The position numbers and the translations under genes were made by a program. The notes beneath the pieces were generated by a model. The model worked only from the letters and a program-made list of their open reading frames with translations. It did not search any database and had not been told where the DNA came from. A stretch of 64,000 nt of DNA from Pseudomonadota bacterium (GTDB taxonomy: Bacteria; Pseudomonadota; Gammaproteobacteria; Xanthomonadales; Rhodanobacteraceae): positions 1 to 64,000 of the forward strand of contig JAJYQO010000093.1 of assembly GCA_021794575.1 (NCBI GenBank), in the 5' to 3' direction. Positions 7,939-17,796 of the stretch are shown in pieces (the first letter of the stretch is position 1; every line of letters begins with the position of its first letter).

Positions 7939-10092
7939 ATGTGCAAACGTATGTCCATGGGGCTGCTGGGCGGCCTGCTGATGCTGGTTGGTGCGCCGCT
8001 GCAGGATGTCGCCGCCGGCGAAGCCGCGCTGCCCGCCGGCAATCCCTTCGCGGCACCCAGCGCGTTGCCGTATCAACTGCCGCCTTTCGACCGTATCGGC
8101 AACGATGATTACGCGCCGGCCTTCGCCGCCGGCATGGCGCAGCAGCGTGCGGAGATGGCCGCCATCGCCGGCAATCCGGCGCCGGCCACCTTCGACAACA
8201 CGCTGGTGGCGATGGAACGCTCGGGCCGGCTGCTGGATCGCGTCGGCCTGGTGTTCTTCAACCTCGCATCCAGCGACACCAATCCCGCGATCCAGAAGCT
8301 CGAGGAGCAGTTGGCGCCGCAACTGGCCGCGCATCGCGACGCCATCCTGCTCGATCCGAAGCTGTTCGCACGCGTCGATGCGCTGTATCGGCAGCGCGAC
8401 AAGCTCGGCCTCAACGCCGAACAGGTGCGCCTGATCGAGCGCCAGCACATCAGCTTCGTGCGCGCCGGCGCGCGCCTTTCGCCGGGACAGAAGAACCGGC
8501 TACGCAAGCTCAACGCGCGCATTGCCGGGCTGGAAACGCAGTACGAGCAGCGATTGTTGGCAGCCAGCAATGCCGGCGCGCTGGTGGTGGACGATCCTGC
8601 GCAACTGGCCGGCATGGACGCGGGCGCCATCGCCGCCGCGGCGGAAGCCGCGAAGGCGCGCGGGCTGTCCGGCAAGTACGTGATCGCGCTGCAGAACACC
8701 AGCGGCCAGCCTGCGCTGACCGACCTCACGCGCCGGGAGCTGCGCCAGCGCCTGTTGGCGGCATCTCTGCAGCGCGGTTGGCAGGCCGGCGCCACCGACG
8801 AGCGCGGGCTGATCACCGAGATCGCTCGGCTGCGCGCCGAGCGCGCGCATCTGCTGGGCTACTCCAGCCACGCCGCCTACGTGCTCGAGGATGCCACTGC
8901 CCGGACGCCGGCGGCGGTGAACGCCATGCTGGCGCAACTGGCGCCGCCCGCCGTGGCCAATGCGCGCCGCGAGGCCGCAGTCCTGCAGCGCGCCATCGAT
9001 GCCGAAGGTGGCGGCTTCAAGTTGACCGCCGCCGACTGGGCGCACTATGCCGAGAAGGTACGCACACAGCGTTACGCTTTCGACGAAAGCCAGATGCGGC
9101 CCTACTTCGAGATGCGGCACGTGCTCGAGGATGGTGTGTTCTACGCCGCCACGCGCCTGTACGGCATCACCTTCAAACGCCGCACCGACCTGCCCGTGTA
9201 CCACCCGGATGTGCAGGTCTACGAAGTATTCGATGCCGACGGCAGTCCGCTGGGCCTGTTCATGGCCGATTACTACGCCCGGCCCAGCAAGCGTGGCGGC
9301 GCGTGGATGAACAATTACGTCGACCAGTCGCACCTGCTGGGCACGCGGCCGGTGGTGGTCAACAACCTCAACGTTCCCAAGCCGCCGGCGGGGCAGCCCA
9401 CGCTGCTGAGCTTCGACGAGGTCAACACCGCGTTCCACGAGTTCGGCCACGCGCTGCACGGGCTGTTCTCCAACGTGACCTACCCGCTGTTGTCCGGTAC
9501 CAACGTGCCGCGCGATTTCGTCGAGTACCCATCGCAGGTCAACGAAATGTGGGCCACCTGGCCGGAGGTGCTGACGCATTACGCGCGCCACTACCAGACC
9601 GGTGCGCCGATGCCGCAGGCGCTGGTGGAGAAGGTGCTCGCCGCGCAGAAGTTCAACCAGGGCTACGCCACCACCGAGTACCTGGCCGCCGCGCTGCTGG
9701 ACCAGGCCTGGCACCAGATCGGCCCGGCGCAGGTACCGCAGGCCGCGCAGGCCGAGGCTTTCGAGCACGCCGCGCTGCAGCGGGCCGGGGTGGCGTTCGA
9801 TCCGGTGCCGCCGCGCTACCGCAGCACCTACTTCGCGCACATCTTCGGCGGCGGTTACGCAGCCGGCTACTACAGTTACATCTGGAGCGAGGTGCTGGAC
9901 GCCGACAGCGTGGACTGGTTCAGACGCCATGGTGGCCTGAGGCGCGAGAATGGCGATGCCTTCCGCAACAAGTTGCTCTCCAAGGGCGGCAGCGTCGACG
10001 CCATGACGCTGTTCCGCGATTTCTACGGCGCCGCGCCGGACATCAAGCCGCTGCTGGAGCGGCGCGGTCTGGTCGCAGCCAGCGATACCTGA
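7939..10092 (+). CDS. dcp: M3-family peptidyl-dipeptidase Dcp, secreted
   Basis: Signal-like N-terminus; NTAFHEFGHALHGLFSNVTYP zinc motif; Dcp/oligopeptidase A family sequence. Confidence 0.92.
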   Translation: MCKRMSMGLLGGLLMLVGAPLQDVAAGEAALPAGNPFAAPSALPYQLPPFDRIGNDDYAPAFAAGMAQQRAEMAAIAGNPAPATFDNTLVAMERSGRLLDRVGLVFFNLASSDTNPAIQKLEEQLAPQLAAHRDAILLDPKLFARVDALYRQRDKLGLNAEQVRLIERQHISFVRAGARLSPGQKNRLRKLNARIAGLETQYEQRLLAASNAGALVVDDPAQLAGMDAGAIAAAAEAAKARGLSGKYVIALQNTSGQPALTDLTRRELRQRLLAASLQRGWQAGATDERGLITEIARLRAERAHLLGYSSHAAYVLEDATARTPAAVNAMLAQLAPPAVANARREAAVLQRAIDAEGGGFKLTAADWAHYAEKVRTQRYAFDESQMRPYFEMRHVLEDGVFYAATRLYGITFKRRTDLPVYHPDVQVYEVFDADGSPLGLFMADYYARPSKRGGAWMNNYVDQSHLLGTRPVVVNNLNVPKPPAGQPTLLSFDEVNTAFHEFGHALHGLFSNVTYPLLSGTNVPRDFVEYPSQVNEMWATWPEVLTHYARHYQTGAPMPQALVEKVLAAQKFNQGYATTEYLAAALLDQAWHQIGPAQVPQAAQAEAFEHAALQRAGVAFDPVPPRYRSTYFAHIFGGGYAAGYYSYIWSEVLDADSVDWFRRHGGLRRENGDAFRNKLLSKGGSVDAMTLFRDFYGAAPDIKPLLERRGLVAASDT

Positions 10093-10114
10093 TGCGGCGC
10101 TGACGATTGCGGGT

Positions 10115-10143
10115 AACGGGGGCCATGGATGCCCCCGTTTTTT
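10115..10143 (+). terminator. Rho-independent terminator after dcp
   Basis: AACGGGGGC-catggat-GCCCCCGTT followed by a T-run. Confidence 0.9.
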
Positions 10144-10212
10144 CGTGCGCTGCGCTGCGCCGCAACAGGGGGCTGATTACAATCGCGGATTCAGCCAGCG
10201 ATCACCCGGCGC

Positions 10213-13200
10213 GTGCCCATGTCTTTGCCTACCAGTTTCGAGCCCGGTTCCATCGAGTCCAAGTGGTACGACTACTGGAAGGATCGTGGTTATTTCGCGC
10301 CCGATCCGGGGGCGCCGGGCGATACCTACTGCATCCTGCTGCCGCCGCCCAACGTCACCGGCACGCTGCACATGGGCCACGCCTTCCAGCAGACGATCAT
10401 GGACGCGCTGATCCGCCACGCGCGCATGTCCGGCCGGCGCACGCTGTGGCAGGGCGGCACCGACCACGCCGGCATCGCCACCCAGAAGATCGTCGAGAAC
10501 CAGCTGGCGGCGGAGGACAAGACGCGCCACGACCTCGGCCGTGAAGCCTTCGTCGAGCGCGTCTGGCAGTGGAAGAAACACTCCGGCTCGACCATCGGCA
10601 AGCAGATGCAGCGCCTCGGCGCCAGCGTCGACGGGTCGCGCGAGCGCTTCACCATGGACGCGGGCCTCTCGGCCGCGGTGCGCAAGGTGTTCGTCGAGTG
10701 GGCTCGCGCCGGCCTGATCTACCGCGGCAAGCGTCTGGTGCACTGGGATCCGGTGCTGCAGACGGCGGTGTCGGATCTGGAGGTCGACAATGAGGAGCGC
10801 GATGGCTTCCTGTGGTCGATCCTGTATCCGTTTTCGGATGAAACCCTGCGCGGGCCGAACGGCGAGCGCGGCCTGATCGTCGCCACCACGCGCCCGGAGA
10901 CCATGCTGGGCGACGTCGCCGTGGCGGTGCATCCCGAGGACGAGCGCTACAAGAAATTCATCGGCAAGACGCTGACGCTGCCGCTCACCGGTCGCGAGAT
11001 CCCGGTGATCGCAGACGACTACGTGGACCGCGAGTTCGGCACCGGCTGCGTGAAGATCACTCCCGCGCACGATTTCAACGACTACGCGATCGGGCAGCGC
11101 CACGGGCTACCGATGCCCAGCGTGCTGACGCTGGACGCGCGGATTGTTTCACCACAGGACGTCGCAGCCGACGATCCGGAAACGGAACCTGCGCAAGCAG
11201 GCACGTCACAGAGCGAACTGGAGCGCGTGACCAACCGGTTGTCCATGACAGTCGCAATCGGGCGGATCCCGCAGGTTTATCGGGGCCTCGACCGCTACGA
11301 AGCGCGCAAGCAGATCGTGGCCGATTTGGAAGCCCAAGGCGTGCTGCGCGAAACCAAGCCGCACAAGCTGCAGGTGCCGATCAGCCAGCGCTCGGGCGCG
11401 GTGATCGAGCCGATGCTGACCGACCAGTGGTTCGTCGATCTCACCCGCGACGTGCTGCCCGACGGCCGGCCGGGCGGGCGCAAGGCCATCACCGAACCCG
11501 CGCTCGAGGCCGTGCGCTCGGGTGCCATCAAGTTCGTGCCGGAGAACTGGAGCACCACCTACACGCAATGGCTGGAGAACATCCAGGACTGGTGCATCAG
11601 CCGCCAGCTCTGGTGGGGGCACCGCATTCCGGCGTGGTACACGCCGAGCGGCGACATCCTCGTTGGGGAGAGTCTCGAAGAAGCGATCGACTTCGAGATC
11701 GGACAACTGCAGCAGGAGATCGGACGACTCAAGGCCGGCTCGGCCATCGATAAGGCACGCGTTGCAGCGTACGAGGACAAGATCGGCAAGCTCGAATACT
11801 TCAAACAGCACCCGGACATGCTGGGGCAAGACCAGGACGTCCTCGACACCTGGTTCTCCTCCGCGCTGTGGCCGTTCTCCACACTGGGCTGGCCGAACCT
11901 GGATGGCCCGGTGAGCAACGAGCGCGGCGAAATCGTCGCCGACTGGCGCAGCGACCAGGCCTTCCTGCCCAGCGCGGTGCTGGTCACCGGCTTCGACATC
12001 ATCTTCTTCTGGGTAGCGCGCATGGTGATGGCGACCACCTATTTCGTCGGCCGCAATCCGGATGGCAGCTACACACCGGAGCGACAGGCGTTGAAAGACC
12101 GCGTGCCCTTCCGCGACGTGTACATCAACGCCATCGTGCGCGACGCCGAAGGCCAGAAGATGTCCAAGTCCAAGGGCAATACCATCGATCCACTGGACCT
12201 GATCGACGGCATCGGCCTCGAGGAACTGGTGCGGAAGTCCACCGCCAGCCTGCTGATCCCGCAGGTGCGTGCCAGGGTCGAAAAGCGCATTCGCAAGGAT
12301 TATCCCGAGGGCATCCAGGCGGTCGGCACCGACGCCCTGCGCTTCACCTTCGCCGCGCTGGCCACGCACGGACGCACCATCAACTTCGATCTCAAGCGAG
12401 CGGAAGGCTACAAGAACTTCTGCAACAAGCTGTGGAACGCCGCGCGTTTCGTGCTGATGAACACCGAGGGCTTCAGCGCCAGCGGCGAGCCGCCGCTGCG
12501 CACGGCGGCGGAGAAGTGGATCCATGTCCGCTTCTGGGAGACGATGAAGAGCGTCGCGGAAAACTTCGCCGCCTACCGCTTCGACCTGGTGGCGCAGGAT
12601 CTGTACCAGTTCGTCTGGAACGACTACTGCGACTGGTTCGTCGAGCTGGCCAAGCTGGCGCTGGGCGGCGAAGACCAGGCTGCTGCCGCTTCCACCCGGC
12701 ACACCCTGCTGGTCGTGCTGGAGGCCGCGCTGCGCGCCCTGCACCCGATCGTCCCCTTCATCACCGAGGAGATCTGGCAGGAAGTGGCACCGCGGCTGAG
12801 ACTGGATGCAGGCAGCATTCTGGCGCGGCCGTATCCGTGCGTCGACCCGCACCCCGAGCGGCTGTCGGGCGCTGCGTTGGACGACTTCCGGGCGCACACG
12901 CGCCGTTTCCCGCTTGAATCGACGCAGATCGACACGCTGATCATTGCCGTCAACGAAGTGCGCAGCCTGCGCAGCCAGTTGGGTGTGTCGCCGGCGCGGC
13001 AGCTGCCGTTGCTGATCGAAGGACAGTTCGACGACGCAGGGCTGTTCGACAGCATCGCGCCCATGCTGCGAGCGCTGTGCCGCGTCGAGCGCATCGAGTA
13101 CTTGCCCGCGGGGACGACACCGCCGGCTTCGGCAGCCAAGCCGCTGTTCGGCGCGGTGGTACACATTCCGCTGGCCGGCCTGATCGACCTCGACGCCGAG

Positions 13201-13386
13201 CGCGCGCGCGTCGCCAAGGAGTTGAAACGGGTGGAAACTGAAATCGCCAAATGCCAGGCCAAGCTGGGCAGCGCGACCTTTGTCGCCAACGCGCCGGCGG
13301 CGGTGGTCGAACAGGAGCGCCAACGCCTGGCCGACTGGGGCCTGCAACTGACGACCCTACGCGAGCACGCTGCGCGCCTCGGCTGA
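10213..13386 (+). CDS. valS: Valyl-tRNA synthetase (class Ia), with insertions
   Basis: PPPNVTGTLHMGHA (HIGH), GQKMSKSKGN (KMSKS), C-terminal coiled coil; 1057 aa. Confidence 0.97.
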   Translation: MPMSLPTSFEPGSIESKWYDYWKDRGYFAPDPGAPGDTYCILLPPPNVTGTLHMGHAFQQTIMDALIRHARMSGRRTLWQGGTDHAGIATQKIVENQLAAEDKTRHDLGREAFVERVWQWKKHSGSTIGKQMQRLGASVDGSRERFTMDAGLSAAVRKVFVEWARAGLIYRGKRLVHWDPVLQTAVSDLEVDNEERDGFLWSILYPFSDETLRGPNGERGLIVATTRPETMLGDVAVAVHPEDERYKKFIGKTLTLPLTGREIPVIADDYVDREFGTGCVKITPAHDFNDYAIGQRHGLPMPSVLTLDARIVSPQDVAADDPETEPAQAGTSQSELERVTNRLSMTVAIGRIPQVYRGLDRYEARKQIVADLEAQGVLRETKPHKLQVPISQRSGAVIEPMLTDQWFVDLTRDVLPDGRPGGRKAITEPALEAVRSGAIKFVPENWSTTYTQWLENIQDWCISRQLWWGHRIPAWYTPSGDILVGESLEEAIDFEIGQLQQEIGRLKAGSAIDKARVAAYEDKIGKLEYFKQHPDMLGQDQDVLDTWFSSALWPFSTLGWPNLDGPVSNERGEIVADWRSDQAFLPSAVLVTGFDIIFFWVARMVMATTYFVGRNPDGSYTPERQALKDRVPFRDVYINAIVRDAEGQKMSKSKGNTIDPLDLIDGIGLEELVRKSTASLLIPQVRARVEKRIRKDYPEGIQAVGTDALRFTFAALATHGRTINFDLKRAEGYKNFCNKLWNAARFVLMNTEGFSASGEPPLRTAAEKWIHVRFWETMKSVAENFAAYRFDLVAQDLYQFVWNDYCDWFVELAKLALGGEDQAAAASTRHTLLVVLEAALRALHPIVPFITEEIWQEVAPRLRLDAGSILARPYPCVDPHPERLSGAALDDFRAHTRRFPLESTQIDTLIIAVNEVRSLRSQLGVSPARQLPLLIEGQFDDAGLFDSIAPMLRALCRVERIEYLPAGTTPPASAAKPLFGAVVHIPLAGLIDLDAERARVAKELKRVETEIAKCQAKLGSATFVANAPAAVVEQERQRLADWGLQLTTLREHAARLG

Positions 13387-13408
13387 TCCCGTCGCGCGAC
13401 GTCCGAGT

Positions 13409-13906
13409 TTACGCGACCGGTGGTGGCGAGTCCTCGGGCGGCAGCAATTCGAGCGCCATCACGATGGCGTCCTCGCGATTTTTGCGCGCGGGGTAATAGC
13501 CGCGGCGGCGGCCGATCTCGTTGAAGCCGGCGTGTTCGTACAGCGCGATGGCGTGCCGATTGCTGGGGCGCACCTCCAGGAACACGCGCTGCACTTCATG
13601 CCACCGGGCCAGGTCGAGCATGCGCTTGAGCAGACGCTGACCATAGCCCTGACCTTGTTCGGAAGGCGCCACGCACAAGTTCAGCAAATGCGCCTCCTGC
13701 GCGGCGACCGACAAGATGCCGTAGCCGATGATGCGTGCGCCGCTGGCCAGCACCCAGGCGTTGTAGCCCGCGCTGAGGCAGTCGCGCAGGATGCCCCGCG
13801 TCCACGGAAACTCGTACGAGGCCATCTCGATTTCGGCCACTTGCGCAAGGTCGTCGGCGCGCATCGGACGCAGGATGGCCGGAAGCGCCTGCGGCAACGC
13901 AGCCAT
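13409..13906 (-). CDS. rimI: Ribosomal protein S18-alanine N-acetyltransferase
   Basis: IEMASYEFPWTRGILRDCLSAGYNAWVL, GNAT motif CVAPSEQGQGYGQRLL, RPSNRHAIALYEHAGFNEIGRRRGYYP. Confidence 0.93.
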   Translation of the reverse strand: MAALPQALPAILRPMRADDLAQVAEIEMASYEFPWTRGILRDCLSAGYNAWVLASGARIIGYGILSVAAQEAHLLNLCVAPSEQGQGYGQRLLKRMLDLARWHEVQRVFLEVRPSNRHAIALYEHAGFNEIGRRRGYYPARKNREDAIVMALELLPPEDSPPPVA

Positions 13907-14439
13907 CACACCGCCTCCGTGTGGTGCGCGCGCAGGGTTTTCAGAGCGTGCCACAGACCGCGCTTGCGCGCGGGCTGCGCCAACATTTCGGCGGGCGTGT
14001 CGCTGCAGGCGATACAGGCGCGCGATTGCACGTCCAGCGGCAGGCGCCTGCCCAGCGCATCCAGCGTGTCGGCGCCGAGAGCGAGGTAGGCCGCGGCCGC
14101 GGGCAGCGTTTCGACGTGCGCGTCGAGCTCCACGCAAGGCGCGCGCTGCAAGGCGGGCGACAGGCACATCAGCGCCGCACGCAGCAGCGCCTGCTGGCGC
14201 GCATCGGCCGCGGCGCCCGCGGGCAGCAGCACGATCAAGGGCAGCACGCACCGTGCGGGCGCGGCGCTCGCCGCTGAGGCGGCAGGTGCCGGTGCAGCGG
14301 GCGCGACAGCGATCGGTGCAGCCGGCGTGGCCGGCGTGTCGGAGGCGGCCGGCGGCGCGCGGCGCAGTGCCAACGGCTGCACGCCGAGCGCGCGCAACAG
14401 GCGCAGATGCTCGGCGGTGGGCAATACAGCGGCGTTCAT
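13906..14439 (-). CDS. Hypothetical protein; putative divergent DNA polymerase III psi subunit (HolD-like)
   Basis: ATGA overlap upstream of rimI; N-terminal LRALGVQPLALRR and C-terminal PAEMLAQPARKRGLWHAL resemble HolD ends; Ala/Pro-rich linker. Confidence 0.5.
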   Translation of the reverse strand: MNAAVLPTAEHLRLLRALGVQPLALRRAPPAASDTPATPAAPIAVAPAAPAPAASAASAAPARCVLPLIVLLPAGAAADARQQALLRAALMCLSPALQRAPCVELDAHVETLPAAAAYLALGADTLDALGRRLPLDVQSRACIACSDTPAEMLAQPARKRGLWHALKTLRAHHTEAV

Positions 14440-15218
14440 GATCCGCCGCGTCCACGCCGGCGCTGGCGCTGCCGCGCGGCCAGGCCCAGCAGCGTCAGCA
14501 CCGGACCGGAGAGCACGTACAGCAGGATCACGCCGAAAGCCACGCGCGGCGGATCGATGGTCAGCGCCACCAACACCAGCACCACCACGAACAGCGCCAT
14601 GAATGGTACGCGGTCGCCTGCGGGCCATGCCTTGAAGCTGAAATAGCGGAAGCGGCTGACCATCAGCAGCGCGGCGGCGGCGGTCACGAACGGCGTGACG
14701 AATACCAGCGTGCGCCCGTTCCAGCCCAGGCTTTGTGCCGCCCACAGATAAACCATGGTGAAGCCGGCAGCGGCCGGACTGGCCAGGCCCTGGAAATAGC
14801 GCTTGTCGGCCATGCCGACCTGGGTATTGAAGCGCGCCAGGCGCAATGCCGCGCAGGCGGCGTAGAGGAACGCCGCCGTCCAGCCGATGCGGCCCCAGAT
14901 CGGCCCGTACGCGGACAACTTGGACAGCGACCACGCATACAGGATCAGGCTGGGCGCCAGGCCAAAGCTGACCAGATCGGACAGCGAGTCGTATTGCACG
15001 CCGAAGTCGCTCTGCGTGCCGGTCAGCCGCGCGACGCGTCCGTCCAGTCCGTCGAGCACGGCGGCCACGAACACCGCCAGTACCGCATCGCCGAAGCGTC
15101 CGCCCATGGCCGAGATGATCGCGAAAAACCCCGCGAACAGCGCGCCCGTGGTGAACAGATTGGGCAGCAGGTAAATGCCGCGGCGTGGTCGCCGCAAGTC
15201 AGGAGGCACTTCACTCAT
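14436..15218 (-). CDS. pssA: CDP-diacylglycerol--serine O-phosphatidyltransferase
   Basis: CDP-alcohol phosphatidyltransferase motif DGLDGRVARLTGTQSDFGVQYDSLSD; multipass membrane protein. Confidence 0.92.
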   Translation of the reverse strand: MSEVPPDLRRPRRGIYLLPNLFTTGALFAGFFAIISAMGGRFGDAVLAVFVAAVLDGLDGRVARLTGTQSDFGVQYDSLSDLVSFGLAPSLILYAWSLSKLSAYGPIWGRIGWTAAFLYAACAALRLARFNTQVGMADKRYFQGLASPAAAGFTMVYLWAAQSLGWNGRTLVFVTPFVTAAAALLMVSRFRYFSFKAWPAGDRVPFMALFVVVLVLVALTIDPPRVAFGVILLYVLSGPVLTLLGLAARQRQRRRGRGGS

Positions 15219-15376
15219 GCGGGCAGTTTAAACCAGGGTTGGCGGTACCTTGCGCTGCCGCCGGTGAGGGCGCCCGGCATGCTGCGCGAACGCCATCACG
15301 CTCCCGCCGGTGCTGGCGGCGCGCGCCGCGGGGGCTCTGCTAGAGTGACCGCGGTCACCTCAGGGGAGGCATCCCG

Positions 15377-15820
15377 ATGCGTCGCATACTCCTGTTCGCC
15401 ATGGCGTTGCTGCTGGCGCCGCTGGCCTCGGCCCAGGTTTACAGATGGGTGGACGGCAATGGCACGGTGCATTTTTCACAGACGCCGCCTCCCGCCGGCG
15501 TCAAGTACCAGATCATGCACCTGTCCAGCGACACCGGCACGACGGCAGGCGTCGCGCCCGCGCCGGCCGGCAGCGGCAGCAATGGCACCGGCGCGCCCGC
15601 GCAGCGGCCGCCCATGACCAATACGCCGGCCAACCGCACCGAGCTGTGCAAGCAGTTGCAGCAGAACCTGACGCTGTTGAACGGCTCCGAGGCTTTGAAC
15701 GTGGCCGGGCCGGACGGCAAGCCGAAGGCGCTGGACGGGAAGGCACGCGAAGTGCAAAAGGCCACCACGCAGGCACAGATCAAGCAGTACTGCTCGGCAT
15801 CCGCGACGCAGGCGCAGTAG
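15377..15820 (+). CDS. DUF4124 domain-containing secreted protein
   Basis: Signal peptide plus AQVYRWVDGNGTVHFSQTPPPAG. Confidence 0.85.
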   Translation: MRRILLFAMALLLAPLASAQVYRWVDGNGTVHFSQTPPPAGVKYQIMHLSSDTGTTAGVAPAPAGSGSNGTGAPAQRPPMTNTPANRTELCKQLQQNLTLLNGSEALNVAGPDGKPKALDGKAREVQKATTQAQIKQYCSASATQAQ

Positions 15821-15832
15821 TAGGCCCGCCGC

Positions 15833-16279
15833 TCAGGCGGGCACGCCCTGCTGACGCAGCCAGGCGCTGAACTGTGCCAGCGACATCGCGCCGGACATCC
15901 GCGTCAGCTCGCGGCCGTTGCGGTAGACGATCGATGTGGGGATGCTGCGGATGCCAAGCATCGCCGCGGTGGCCGGATTGTGGTCGGTATCCAGCTTGGC
16001 GAAGCGCACGTGCGGCTCGAATTGAGCCGCCGCCTGCTCGAATACCGGCGCGAAGCTGCGGCACGGCGCGCACCACGCCGCCCAGCAATCGATCACCACG
16101 GGCACTTGGGTTCGTCCAGCCAGCGTGCTGAAGTTGGCGTCGGTCAGCGTCGCCGGATGGCCGTCAAACAGGGCCTTGCCGCAACGCCCGCAACGTGGAT
16201 GCTGGTCGAGGCGCGCGGCCGGCACGCGATTGACACCCAGGCAGTGCGGACAGGCGATTTCCAGGATGTCGTTGGACAT
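15833..16279 (-). CDS. trxC: Thioredoxin 2 (zinc-binding N-terminus)
   Basis: CPHCLGVNRVP...CGRCGKALF zinc ribbon plus WAAWCAPCRSFAPVFEQ. Confidence 0.93.
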   Translation of the reverse strand: MSNDILEIACPHCLGVNRVPAARLDQHPRCGRCGKALFDGHPATLTDANFSTLAGRTQVPVVIDCWAAWCAPCRSFAPVFEQAAAQFEPHVRFAKLDTDHNPATAAMLGIRSIPTSIVYRNGRELTRMSGAMSLAQFSAWLRQQGVPA

Positions 16280-16422
16280 GTCGGTTTCCTTGGGCGGCGC
16301 GTCGGCCGAGGCGGCGCGGGGTGCTCCCAACCAGATGGTGGCGGCGGCCGGCGAGTCAAGCGCCCGCTGGGCGCGGCAGCGTGGGCTTTGCAAGCGTTCG
16401 CCGTCGGTTTATCGTGCCCGGC

Positions 16423-17247
16423 ATGCACCACTTCGCGCATGCGGCACCTGCCCGGACAGTTTGCGGTCTGCTGGCCCTGGCGCTGGTGATCACGCTGGCA
16501 GCCTGTGCGCCGGTGGCCACGCGACCACCGCCGCGTAGTCCATCGGCACCGGTGGTGGTCCGCTTCCACGGTTCGGTGGTCTATCGCGAGCGCGTGGCGC
16601 CGCCGCCTGGCGCCGCGCTGAGCGTGAGCTTGGACGAGCGCACCGCCAGCGGTCTGCGTACGGTGGTCGAAGCCGGCGGTCTGCCCGTGCATATGCCGCC
16701 GATGCCGTTCACGCTGACCGTGCCGCGCGCGCAACTGCTCACTGGGCACATGTACCTGCTGCGCGCGCGCATCGACGATGCCGCCGGGCGACCGCTGTGG
16801 ATACAGGCCGCGCCAGCGCCGGTCAATGCGGCGGTGGCCGGTACGCCGGTGACCCTGTGGCTGGTGCGTGTCGCCGCGATGCCGGGACGGCGGCCGTCGA
16901 ACCAGCCCGCCACGACGTCCATGCCGACGACGACCATGGGGCCGCCGGTACTGATGGCCGATGGACACCAGCCGTCGTGGTCGGCGCGAGTCTATGGAAT
17001 CGGCAGGACGCGCCGCCTGCGCACGACGGTCGGCGAGCACGATCCGCTGCACCAGTCCTATCGCGGGGTCAGCCGTCAGCGTCTGGCTTCCGGGGTGGTG
17101 GTGTATGCGACCGCCGACGGGTTCGTCACCCTCACCCTCAGCCCCGGCACCTGCCGGCCGCACGCCGGCGCACCAGCGCTGGCGTGGCGCGCGATTCTGG
17201 AAACACCCGCAGCCACCTATCGCGGCTGCGCGCGTGGGATTCCCTAG
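16423..17247 (+). CDS. YbaY-family lipoprotein
   Basis: Lipobox LVITLAACAP; GSVVYRERVAPPPGAALSVSL...VVEAGGLPVHMPPMPFTLTV resembles YbaY domains. Confidence 0.75.
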   Translation: MHHFAHAAPARTVCGLLALALVITLAACAPVATRPPPRSPSAPVVVRFHGSVVYRERVAPPPGAALSVSLDERTASGLRTVVEAGGLPVHMPPMPFTLTVPRAQLLTGHMYLLRARIDDAAGRPLWIQAAPAPVNAAVAGTPVTLWLVRVAAMPGRRPSNQPATTSMPTTTMGPPVLMADGHQPSWSARVYGIGRTRRLRTTVGEHDPLHQSYRGVSRQRLASGVVVYATADGFVTLTLSPGTCRPHAGAPALAWRAILETPAATYRGCARGIP

Positions 17248-17302
17248 AGCGGCAACCGCGGCACCCCGCTAAACTTCCGGTTTTTGCCCGAGTCCGATCG
17301 AC

Positions 17303-17791
17303 ATGCCCATTGCCGAAAATCAGGTCGTCAGCCTGCATTACCGCCTCACTGAAGGCGGTCAGCCCGTGGAAAGTTCGTTCGAGCGCAACCAACCGCTGCA
17401 CGTGCTGATCGGCCACGGCAACATCATCCGTGGCCTCGAACAGGCGCTGCTGGGCCGCGAAGTAGGTGAGCGCTTCAACGTCAGCGTGCCGCCCGAACTG
17501 GGCTACGGACCGCGCCAGGGCGACATGATCGTGCGCGTACCCAAGAAGTATTTCAGCCATGCCGGCCAACTGCGTCCGGGCATGCTGGTGCCGCTGGCGT
17601 TGAAGAACGGCGGGCAGGAATGGGTCACGGTGGTCAAGGTGGGCATGACTGCGGTGGATGTGGACCGCAATCCGCCGATGGCCGGCAAGACGCTGGATTT
17701 CGAGATCGAGATTCTGGCCATGCGCGCGGCCAGCAGCGAGGAAATCGCCCACGGCCACGCACACGGCCCGGACGGTGCGCACGCGCACTGA
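17303..17791 (+). CDS. slyD: FKBP-type peptidyl-prolyl isomerase SlyD
   Basis: VVSLHYRLTEGGQPVESS...LIGHGNIIRGLEQALLGREVGERFNVSVPPELGYG; His-rich C-terminus. Confidence 0.92.
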   Translation: MPIAENQVVSLHYRLTEGGQPVESSFERNQPLHVLIGHGNIIRGLEQALLGREVGERFNVSVPPELGYGPRQGDMIVRVPKKYFSHAGQLRPGMLVPLALKNGGQEWVTVVKVGMTAVDVDRNPPMAGKTLDFEIEILAMRAASSEEIAHGHAHGPDGAHAH

Positions 17792-17796
17792 CCGCG

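Noticed and set aside
11206-13347. 713-aa minus-strand ORF
   Set aside because: Antisense shadow of valS.
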